Shown here piece by piece: positions 28,086-35,920 of a stretch of 64,000 bases of DNA; position 1 is the first letter of the stretch, and each line of letters opens with the position of its first letter. The position numbers and the translations under genes were made by a program. The stretch spans positions 1 to 64,000 of the forward strand of contig CAMOYA010000001.1 in the NCBI GenBank assembly GCA_946629635.1. Reading direction: 5' to 3'. The notes beneath the pieces were generated by a model. That model saw nothing but the letters and a program-made list of their open reading frames with translations. It searched no databases and was not told where the DNA came from. Source of the stretch: an uncultured Clostridia bacterium. Lineage in GTDB: Bacteria > Bacillota > Clostridia > Christensenellales > Aristaeellaceae.

Positions 28086-29042
28086 ATGAATGGCCTTTCC
28101 ATGAATGTGCGGATGCTTTCCCTGGAGGAGGCGGAAGAATGCCTCCTTCCGATTCCGGAAGCGTCCGGAAGGACTGCGCATGCGCAGGGATCCATCTGTC
28201 TGCGCATGGGTCAGCAGGTTCTCCTTTTTCCGGACAGTGCGGAGGGAAAGCGGATTGCGCAGACGATCCGGGATGCTCTGGCAAAGGAGCAGCCTGGCTC
28301 CGCGGATATCCATTCCCTGTGGAAGAGACTGCTGACCGGCCCGGACGCGGTCAGCCGTGACTCCGCAATCCGGGCCCTTGGAAAAGTGCGGGAAGTCAGC
28401 CGTTGCGTGATTGTTTTCAGGAACGTTCCGGAGCAATCGACGATGATTGACAGCCGGCGGTTTGCCGAGCTGGCTCCCATGGAACCGGGGGATGTGCTGA
28501 CGGATCTGGAGGAGCATACGGTTGCGCTGATCAAACAGATCCGGGAGCATTCCCCGGAGGATATTGCCGAATATGCAGCGGCCGTGATCGAAACGGTGGA
28601 AGGGGAGACGGGAATCCGTTTTCAGGCCGGCATCGGGAACGCGGAGGACAGCCTGCGGAACCTGCATCGCAGCGCCGAACAGGCCATGCAGGCACTGGAT
28701 ACCGCGAACCATTTTCATTCCGAAAGCCAGGTGGCTGAATACCGAAAGCAATCGCTGGAAAGGCTGATCCTGTCGATTCCGCCACAGGAGCGGAGCGCAC
28801 TCCGGCATGAACTGTTCAGCCCCGGGATGCAACGGATCATGAATGAAGAAATGAAGGATACGATTTCGGTCTTTTTTCAGAATGATCTGAACATTTCCAC
28901 GGCATCGAGACAGTTGTTCATCCATCGGAACACGCTGAATTACCGACTGGAAAAAATCCGGCGCGAAACCGGATATGATCTTCGGACCTTTCATGATGCC
29001 GCTGTATTCATGATTCTGAACAGCCTGCCTGCAGAGGAGTAA
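28086..29042 (+). CDS. CdaR/PucR-type transcriptional regulator
   Basis: C-terminal HTH NDLNISTASRQLFIHRNTLNYRLEKIRRETGYDLRTFHDAAVF. ATG 28086 with SD AAGGAGG. Confidence 0.88.
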   Translation: MNGLSMNVRMLSLEEAEECLLPIPEASGRTAHAQGSICLRMGQQVLLFPDSAEGKRIAQTIRDALAKEQPGSADIHSLWKRLLTGPDAVSRDSAIRALGKVREVSRCVIVFRNVPEQSTMIDSRRFAELAPMEPGDVLTDLEEHTVALIKQIREHSPEDIAEYAAAVIETVEGETGIRFQAGIGNAEDSLRNLHRSAEQAMQALDTANHFHSESQVAEYRKQSLERLILSIPPQERSALRHELFSPGMQRIMNEEMKDTISVFFQNDLNISTASRQLFIHRNTLNYRLEKIRRETGYDLRTFHDAAVFMILNSLPAEE

Positions 29043-29090
29043 TCATCGGCGATGCATGATCAGATTTCATTCAACCGGAGGACTTGATTC

Positions 29091-30368
29091 ATGAAACACA
29101 GAGTTTTGCTGGCGCTTCTCCTTTGCGGAATCCTGGCGGTACTGAGCAGCTGCGGAATGCTCTATACGGGGATGAACAGCCTGCTGTCCGGTGGAACCGC
29201 GGCAGGACCGGCGCAAGCGCCCGCCCAGGCTGCTCCGGCGGGTCAGACGGGCGATACGGTCACCATCAGCCGTCAGGAGTATGAACGGCTGATGGAATAT
29301 TCGGAGCTTTTCGATATCATGGATATCGCCGATGAGGTTTTCTACAGGGAAACGGATCACACGGCAATGCTCGAAAACGCCGCCAGAGGCATGCTGGTCG
29401 GCCTGGAGGATCCGTATACCTTCTATTACAACCCGGAAGAGTTCGCGGACATGTGGGAGGACGATGAAGGCAACTATGTCGGCATCGGTGTGCTGATCAG
29501 CGCAAATTATGAAACGCAGGAATGCACCATTGTCCGCGTGTTTGACGACAGTCCCGCGAAGGAGGCCGGCGTCCGGAAGGGCGATATTCTGTACCGGGTC
29601 GGTGAGGATCTGTACGTCAACGCAGACAATCTGAATGAAGCGGTCAGCATTATGCGCGGGGAGTCCGGAACGTCCGTGGATGTCACGCTGATCCGGGACG
29701 GGGAAGAGATCACGCTGAACATTCTGCGGCGCGAAGTCAATGTCAATCAGGTCGAATCCACGATGCTGGATCAGCAGATCGGCTATATCCAGCTTTATCA
29801 GTTTGCCGGCCATTGCGATCAGGAGTTTGAAAGCGCGCTGAACCGGCTTGTTTCCCAGGACGCGAAAGGAATCATCGTCGACCTGCGGGACAATCCCGGC
29901 GGATGGGTGGATCAGGCGTGCAGGATTGCGGACCTGTTCATGGATGAGGGGGAACTGTGCTATCTGGTTTATCGGGACGGGTCGGAGGATCACAGCGAGT
30001 ACCTGACGAAGAACGGAAAGACGGACATCCCGCTGGTGATTCTCCAGAATGAGTATTCAGCCAGCTCTTCCGAGATTCTGTCCGGCGCGCTCAGGGATCG
30101 GGCCAATGCCGAAATCGTCGGAACTACCAGCTTCGGGAAAGGCATCGTTCAGGGGGTATACTGGGTCGGAAGCAGGGGGGCCGGTATGCAGGTGACCATC
30201 GCCAGTTACCGGACGCCCGACGGGCATGAGGTGCATGAAGTCGGAATCGAGCCGGATGTGGTCTGCGAGCTTCCGGAAGGCGAAGTCGGTGACTTTCAGT
30301 TTGCGGACGTGGAGAATGACCCGCAGCTGAAAAAAGCGATCGAAGTGATGACGGAAAAAATCCGCTGA
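29091..30368 (+). CDS. S41-family C-terminal processing peptidase
   Basis: Lipoprotein-like signal (LLCGILAVLSSCG), PDZ domain, GIIVDLRDNPGGWVDQ, ASSSEILSGALRDR, GTTSFGKGIVQ. Confidence 0.95.
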   Translation: MKHRVLLALLLCGILAVLSSCGMLYTGMNSLLSGGTAAGPAQAPAQAAPAGQTGDTVTISRQEYERLMEYSELFDIMDIADEVFYRETDHTAMLENAARGMLVGLEDPYTFYYNPEEFADMWEDDEGNYVGIGVLISANYETQECTIVRVFDDSPAKEAGVRKGDILYRVGEDLYVNADNLNEAVSIMRGESGTSVDVTLIRDGEEITLNILRREVNVNQVESTMLDQQIGYIQLYQFAGHCDQEFESALNRLVSQDAKGIIVDLRDNPGGWVDQACRIADLFMDEGELCYLVYRDGSEDHSEYLTKNGKTDIPLVILQNEYSASSSEILSGALRDRANAEIVGTTSFGKGIVQGVYWVGSRGAGMQVTIASYRTPDGHEVHEVGIEPDVVCELPEGEVGDFQFADVENDPQLKKAIEVMTEKIR

Positions 30369-30400
30369 GCTCTTTACGAAAGCAGCCCCCTATGATATAT

Positions 30401-30567
30401 TGTTTCTGCCGGGGACCAAAGCCAGGCCGAACGGTGAGGCGGAGGGAAGGCAAAGACATATCCTTGTTTCAGCGCTGAGAGAGATCAGGGCGCAAGATGG
30501 GAAGGGGGCTGATATATGGTTGTTCTGTCCGCACGGCAGGGATTCGTCTGATGCCGTGCTTTTTCTC
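30401..30567 (+). promoter_or_regulatory. Riboswitch/attenuator-like 5' leader of the TM1266/ABC operon
   Basis: CTGCCGGGGAC (30406-30416) can pair with GTCC-gca-CGGCAG (30527-30539); the latter overlaps the terminator 5' arm GCACGGCA (30531-30538). Confidence 0.7.
30531..30564 (+). terminator. Intrinsic terminator within the leader, upstream of the TM1266-like ORF
   Basis: GCACGGCA-gggattcgtctga-TGCCGTGC followed by T5. Confidence 0.85.
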
Positions 30568-30590
30568 TGCCATGAGGGGAGGAAATGGAA

Positions 30591-30869
30591 ATGGAAACCA
30601 GGCTTGGATTTATCGGGATTGTGATTCAGCAGATGGAATCCGCGGAAAGCATCAATCGGATTTTATCCGCTTTCGGCGCCATCATCCGCGGCAGAATCGG
30701 AATTCCGGATCCGCAGAAGGGATCAGCCGTGATCGGGCTGATCGTGGAAGGAACCAATGATCAGGTCGGGGCGCTGACCGGAAAGCTTGGCAATCTGCCG
30801 GGCGTTACGGTGAAAAGCGCTCTGGCATCCCGGAAGAATGAAAAAAAGAAAGAGGGTTTTGAATCATGA
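30591..30869 (+). CDS. TM1266-like small ACT/NikR-fold protein (putative iron-only hydrogenase system regulator family)
   Basis: METRLGFIGIVIQQMESAESINRILSAFGAIIRGRIGIP, IGLIVEGTNDQVGALTGKLGNLPGVTVKS. ATG 30585 is an alternative start. Confidence 0.75.
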   Translation: METRLGFIGIVIQQMESAESINRILSAFGAIIRGRIGIPDPQKGSAVIGLIVEGTNDQVGALTGKLGNLPGVTVKSALASRKNEKKKEGFES

Positions 30870-31780
30870 AAAAAGTTTTTGCTGTTCTGCTTGCCATGCT
30901 GCTTCTGCTCAGCGGCGCTGCATGCGCTGAGAAAACAGGGGAGATGACGCTGTCCGCCCCGAACGGCGCGCCTGCGATCGCCGTGGCGGGTCTGGCCCTG
31001 GAGAATCCCGAAGCATTTACCTTTGTGGATGCGGAAACGATCGCCGCCGAGTTTGCCAACGCGACGCATGATTTCATCATTGCGCCGGTCAATGCCGGAG
31101 CGAAGCTGTTCAAGGCCGGAAAGTCCACCTATCGCCTGGCGGCGGTGATCACCTGGGGCAACCTGGTGTTCGCTTCCCAGAAAAAGGACTTCTCTCTGGA
31201 AAGCATCAATGGCAGCGCATTGACGCTCTTTGGTGAAAACACCATCAATGCCTCGGTGGCGCGCTATGTGCTCGAAAAGAAGGAAATCCAGCCGGCGTCG
31301 ACGGAATACCTGGCCGGAGCCGCCAATACGCAGCAGCTGCTGCTGAGCGATCCGGAAGCGGTGGTGCTGACCGCGGAACCGGCGGTGACGGCTGCGAAAA
31401 TCAAAAATGAAGCGGTGACCTCCATTGCATTGAATGAAGTGCTGGGCGAGATCACCGGCGTGGACGGTTTTACGCAGGCCGGTCTGTTCGTGAAGGAAGA
31501 AACGCTGAAGGCGGATGCCGCTGCGGTGGATGCCTATCTGGAAAGGATCCGTCAGGCGGCGGACATGGCCGTGAACGATCTGGAAACGCTGGCCAATGCT
31601 TCGGTGGAACTGGGGATCCTGCCCAATGCCAAGGTGGCGGTCAGCGCGATTCCGAACTGTGGAATTCGCTATGTTTCCGCTGCCGAGGCGAAGGAGTGGG
31701 TTGCGATCACTGCCGGAATGGATCTGAGCCAGTTCGGCGGGGAAGTTCCTTCCGATGATTTCTACTATGCGGGAGAATAA
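30866..31780 (+). CDS. ABC transporter substrate-binding protein (NMT1/SsuA-like)
   Basis: Signal peptide; LSAPNGAPAIAVAGLALENPEAF and DFIIAPVNAGAKLF. Confidence 0.8.
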   Translation: MKKVFAVLLAMLLLLSGAACAEKTGEMTLSAPNGAPAIAVAGLALENPEAFTFVDAETIAAEFANATHDFIIAPVNAGAKLFKAGKSTYRLAAVITWGNLVFASQKKDFSLESINGSALTLFGENTINASVARYVLEKKEIQPASTEYLAGAANTQQLLLSDPEAVVLTAEPAVTAAKIKNEAVTSIALNEVLGEITGVDGFTQAGLFVKEETLKADAAAVDAYLERIRQAADMAVNDLETLANASVELGILPNAKVAVSAIPNCGIRYVSAAEAKEWVAITAGMDLSQFGGEVPSDDFYYAGE

Positions 31781-32531
31781 AGGAAAAAAAGAACTATTCA
31801 CCTTCGGATCGGGAATCCTGCTGGTGATCCTGCTGGTTCATCTGCTGGGCCTGATCCGGGGTGACCGGCTGATCTTTCCCGGCGTCGGGGAGATCAGCCG
31901 GGCTTTTGTCCGGCTGCTGAGCACCGGAAATACGTATATCCAGATCGGCGTCACGCTGCTGCATACCGTTGAAGCGATGATTCTGTCCCTGCTGACCGGC
32001 GTTGCGGTCGGATATACGGAGGGGCTGATTCCCTGGGTTCACAGCCTGCTTCGCCCGCTGATGATGATTCTCCGAAGCATGCCGATGATCGTACTGGTCA
32101 TTACGATCATGGTGCTCTGTCCTTATGCCTGGGTGCCGGTGATCGCTGCCTGCGCCGTGCTGGTGCCGCTGATCAGCGAGGCGGTATATGAAGGATGCAG
32201 GCGGATTGAGCCGGAATACCTTGATGTGTACAGAATCAACAGCGATGTCAATGCCCGCGTGCTTGTGCACGTGTATCTTCCGCTGACAGCCGGATATCTC
32301 CGGCAGGCCTTCGTGAATGCGGCCGGGATGGGGCTCAAGGTTGCGGTGACGGCGGAGTATCTCGTTCAGACGCGGAATTCCCTGGGAAAAGCCATCTATA
32401 CGAGCAGCTATTTCATCGAGTATGCCGAGATATATGCATACGCGCTGATTATGGTGCTGCTGATCCTGATTCTGACCGGAATTCCGGAGACGGTGATGGC
32501 AATGCGCAGGCGCCTGAGCCCCAGTTCATGA
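31755..32531 (+). CDS. ABC transporter permease (SsuC/TauC-like)
   Basis: Multi-TM; EA-A-G-like loop NAAGMGLKVAVTAEYLV; overlaps the SBP stop. Confidence 0.85.
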   Translation: MISTMRENKGKKELFTFGSGILLVILLVHLLGLIRGDRLIFPGVGEISRAFVRLLSTGNTYIQIGVTLLHTVEAMILSLLTGVAVGYTEGLIPWVHSLLRPLMMILRSMPMIVLVITIMVLCPYAWVPVIAACAVLVPLISEAVYEGCRRIEPEYLDVYRINSDVNARVLVHVYLPLTAGYLRQAFVNAAGMGLKVAVTAEYLVQTRNSLGKAIYTSSYFIEYAEIYAYALIMVLLILILTGIPETVMAMRRRLSPSS

Positions 32532-33762
32532 TATCGGATTCCACCATGTCCGCTGCCTGCTGAACGCCATGCTCCTGCTTCATCGCAGCGGCCATCTGCG
32601 CCGCGTGAACGGCATATTTTTCCTGCCGGGTGAGATCGATCAGTGAGCGCGTCAGGGAATGAACGGTCAGGCTTTTACGGTTGACCGGTTTTGGACCGCA
32701 GCCGGACCGGAAAACCCGGTCCCCCCAGAAAGGCTGATCGCCCGCGAAGGGAATAACCAGCGTCGGCAGGCCGTAGCGAAGCCCGGCAGCCGTTGTTCCG
32801 GCTCCCCCGTGATGAACGACCGCCTGAACCCTGGGGAAGATCCAGTCATGCGGAATATAGGATGCAAACAGGACATTCCGGGTGGAATGAAGGCCCGTCC
32901 GCCTGTCTCCGAGGCTGACGATCGCCCGGATTCCGGATGCATGGATGGCGCGGAGCAGGATCGTCAGAAGACGGTTCATGTCTCCGGAGACCATCGAACC
33001 GAAGCCGATGTAAACCGGCCGGTCGCCTGCGGAAAGAAATGATTCCAGCGCATCCGGCGCTTTCCAGGAAACCGGCGTATCATCAAACCAGAACCCGCTC
33101 ATGCGGATGGACGGTCCCCACTCGGCCGGGCGGGGAAAAAGGCATGGGCTGATGGCATAGATGACGGGAACGGTATGATCGCCGATCTGATAGTTCGGAT
33201 GGGAGGATGCCTTTCGGGGATCCAGCCGGTTCTCCTTCCGCCAGGGGGAGAGGATCAGCTTTTCCACCGTGCCGATTGCCATATATCCAAGCTTATAGGA
33301 CTGACGGTTCAGCGCTGCGCCCAGATGCATGTTCCGGATGGACGAGATGGGAACAGCAGAGTTCGGATCCATGGGGAAGTAGTACGTCTGGATGCAGGGA
33401 ATACCGTATTTCTCCGCAATCGAATAATATACGGATCCGAAGAAATTGACCACCATCGCATCCGCATGCCGGCAGCTTTCATCCATGTCCCGGATCAGCT
33501 CCGGCGCGTACTGCTTCAGGCCTTTCCAGAGATGGGGCAGATAGGTCAGCCCATTGGTATCCGGGGCCATGATGGACGCCATGAATGCGGCAGCGTTTCC
33601 GCTGAGCGGGAAAAAGCCAAGCCCGGCGTCAAGAATCATTTTTTCGAACCCGGAAAATGTGGCAATGGTGATCGTGTGCCCCCGCGACCGGAGTTCACGG
33701 CCGAGCAGGACGAACGGGCGCACATCCCCCATGGAACCGATTGTCAGCATCGTGATGTTCAT
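32449..33762 (-). CDS. GT1/MGT-family glycosyltransferase (UDP-glucosyl/glucuronosyl transferase-like)
   Basis: TIGSMGDVRPFVLLGRELRSRGHTITIATFSGFE, VYIGFGSM, VVHHGGAGTTAAGLRYGLPTLVIPFAGDQPFWG. Confidence 0.92.
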   Translation of the reverse strand: MNITMLTIGSMGDVRPFVLLGRELRSRGHTITIATFSGFEKMILDAGLGFFPLSGNAAAFMASIMAPDTNGLTYLPHLWKGLKQYAPELIRDMDESCRHADAMVVNFFGSVYYSIAEKYGIPCIQTYYFPMDPNSAVPISSIRNMHLGAALNRQSYKLGYMAIGTVEKLILSPWRKENRLDPRKASSHPNYQIGDHTVPVIYAISPCLFPRPAEWGPSIRMSGFWFDDTPVSWKAPDALESFLSAGDRPVYIGFGSMVSGDMNRLLTILLRAIHASGIRAIVSLGDRRTGLHSTRNVLFASYIPHDWIFPRVQAVVHHGGAGTTAAGLRYGLPTLVIPFAGDQPFWGDRVFRSGCGPKPVNRKSLTVHSLTRSLIDLTRQEKYAVHAAQMAAAMKQEHGVQQAADMVESDIMNWGSGACALPSPSPEFRSESGSAAP

Positions 33763-33860
33763 GTCCAGTCCCCCGTTATCCAGTCTGAGAACCCTGGAAT
33801 GATTATATCACAGAATGCATCAAAAATACCGAAAACCGTCTGGAAACAGAGGGAAACAGT

Positions 33861-33889
33861 TTGCATAAACGATTGGAAGGCTGTATAAT
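33861..33889 (+). promoter_or_regulatory. Promoter for the 33935 gene
   Basis: TTGCAT - 17 bp - TATAAT. Confidence 0.8.
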
Positions 33890-33934
33890 ATCGATTGGTG
33901 TAAAGGTATCTTCCAGTTTTGACGGAGGTCTGGG

Positions 33935-34756
33935 ATGTATAAACTTTTACTTGTTTCTGATCAGGATGAAGTGCTGGATGCGTTTAATCAGGTTGGGAAC
34001 TGGGAAAGACTTGGCTTTAAACCGCCGCACATTCGACATGATTTTGAGGGCACGAAGGACAGTCTGGCCAAGCATCATGCGGATGGGATCTCCATTGCCG
34101 TCTCCTCGCACGAAGAAGAGGAAAAGATTCTGGCCTATCTGCAGGAATTTTTTCCATATGTTTCCATTTTTGAGGCCGGGAGAACAGTCGGTGAAGTGAT
34201 CACCTATCTGAATGAACTGAATACGCTGCTCAATCGGATTCGGGCTGATTTTTCCAATGACCGTTTTCGTGAAATCGATATGCTTCAGGAATGCCGGCAT
34301 GAGTTTTTCCGCCGCCTGATGAACGGGAAGGTGGAAAGCAGGGAAGAGCTGTGCAGGAATATGCGGTTGCTCCGCAGCCGGATGGACGCGGATCAGCCCT
34401 GCATGCTGATCGAACTGGAACAGAGTGCGCTGCCGGATGACCGGCTGGAAGGCCGCTGGCAATACGGTGACAATCGTCTGGAGCTGGCGCTCCGGAATAC
34501 GTTTGGCGGAGATATCAAAGGGATTCATGTCCTCCCGACCGTTCATCCGGACGGGCGGATTCTGATCCTTGCCTGTCCGCTGCATGGGCTTTCTCCGATG
34601 CCAACCGGTGATGCGCTTCCGGAAATCATGAAAATCTACGTGTCCAAGGGCATGGAGCATCTGAAGGAATATTTCGGGCTTGAGCTGAGCCTGAAGGAGT
34701 CCAGGGTGTTGCCCGCACTGCACGCGCTGTGCGTGAATGCGGGAATCAAACAATAA
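33935..34756 (+). CDS. Response-regulator-like protein (YesN-type) with degenerate receiver and no HTH
   Basis: Receiver-like start MYKLLLVSDQDEVLDAFNQVGNWERLGFKPP; no recognisable phosphoacceptor Asp motif; ends at 273 aa without an AraC HTH. Confidence 0.65.
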   Translation: MYKLLLVSDQDEVLDAFNQVGNWERLGFKPPHIRHDFEGTKDSLAKHHADGISIAVSSHEEEEKILAYLQEFFPYVSIFEAGRTVGEVITYLNELNTLLNRIRADFSNDRFREIDMLQECRHEFFRRLMNGKVESREELCRNMRLLRSRMDADQPCMLIELEQSALPDDRLEGRWQYGDNRLELALRNTFGGDIKGIHVLPTVHPDGRILILACPLHGLSPMPTGDALPEIMKIYVSKGMEHLKEYFGLELSLKESRVLPALHALCVNAGIKQ

Positions 34757-34788
34757 ATCTTTATTTTGAATCCGGGGAGGTTGTTGAC

Positions 34789-35847
34789 ATGGGTATCCTG
34801 AACATGATTAAGGGACAATTGATCGATGTCATTGAGTGGACTGACAATTCCGGCAAGACCATGGTTCATAAGTATGACATGAACGGCAAGGAGATCATGA
34901 TGGGGGCTCAGCTGACCGTTCGTGAAAGCCAGGTGGCTATTTTCGTCAATGAGGGTCAGCTGGCGGACATCTTTGAGCCGGGCCGGTATGAACTGCAGAC
35001 AAGCAACATGCCCGTACTGACCGCACTGAAGAGCTGGAAATACGGGTTCAACAGCCCCTTCAAATCGGATGTATATTTCATCAATACGAAGCAATTCCTG
35101 GACATGAAATGGGGAACCAGCAACCCCGTGATGATGCGGGATGCCGAATTCGGCATGATCCGCCTGCGGGCATTCGGCATCTACAGCTTTAAGGTATCCG
35201 ATCCCCAGACCTTCCTGAAGGAAGTGTTTGGAACCTCCGCGCTGTTTACGGTGGAAGGCGTTGAAGGCCAGATCAAGCGGACGCTGGTCAGCGGCCTGAG
35301 CGATGCGATTGCGGAAAGCAAGATTCCCGCTCTGGACCTGGCTGCCAATTATGACGAGCTCTCCAATTTTGCACTTCAGGCGATCAATCCCAAGCTGGCA
35401 GCGCTGGGACTGACCCTCTGCTCCTTTGTCATCGAAAATATTTCTCTTCCGGAAGAAGTCGAGAAGTCGATGGACAAGCGGACGAGCATGGGCGTGCTGG
35501 GCAATCTGGATCAGTATGCCAAGTATCAGGCGGCGGAAGCCATGCGCGAAGCGGCCAACAACGGCGGCAACGGCGGGATGGCCGGTATGGGTGTGGGCAT
35601 GGGTGCCGGGGCAGCCATGGGGCAGATGTTTGCCCAGAGCCTGGGCAACACCGCTGCTCCCGCGGCGGCACAGCCGGCCCCGGTTGCATCTGCTGCCTGC
35701 ACCTCCTGCGGCGCTTCGATTCCGGCCGGTTCGAAGTTCTGCCCGGAATGCGGCGCAAAGCAGGCGGCTGCCGGTTTCTGCACTTCCTGCGGCGCTGCCA
35801 TGACGCCCGGTGCAAAGTTCTGCCCGGAATGCGGTGCGAAACAGTAA
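34789..35847 (+). CDS. SPFH-domain protein with two C-terminal zinc ribbons (YdjI/virion-core-like)
   Basis: IKGQLIDVIEWTDNSGKTMVHKYDM; Gly/Met/Ala linker; two CTSCGA...FCPECGAKQ ribbons. ATG 34789 with SD GGGGAGG. Confidence 0.9.
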   Translation: MGILNMIKGQLIDVIEWTDNSGKTMVHKYDMNGKEIMMGAQLTVRESQVAIFVNEGQLADIFEPGRYELQTSNMPVLTALKSWKYGFNSPFKSDVYFINTKQFLDMKWGTSNPVMMRDAEFGMIRLRAFGIYSFKVSDPQTFLKEVFGTSALFTVEGVEGQIKRTLVSGLSDAIAESKIPALDLAANYDELSNFALQAINPKLAALGLTLCSFVIENISLPEEVEKSMDKRTSMGVLGNLDQYAKYQAAEAMREAANNGGNGGMAGMGVGMGAGAAMGQMFAQSLGNTAAPAAAQPAPVASAACTSCGASIPAGSKFCPECGAKQAAAGFCTSCGAAMTPGAKFCPECGAKQ

Positions 35848-35871
35848 GGACAGAAGTTCAGACGGAAAATC

Positions 35872-35905
35872 AACAGGGGATGCGCGGCAATGCGCATCCC
35901 CTGTT
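35872..35905. terminator. Intrinsic terminator
   Basis: ACAGGGGATGCGCggcaatGCGCATCCCCTGTTTT between convergent genes. Confidence 0.92.
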
Positions 35906-35920
35906 TTGTCATGGCGCTCC

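Noticed and set aside
30470-30520. TPP riboswitch suggested by CTGAGA in the leader
   Set aside because: The accompanying ACCTGAT...GGATAATGCCAGCGTAGGGAA half is absent, and CTGAGA is in the wrong position relative to the closing stem.
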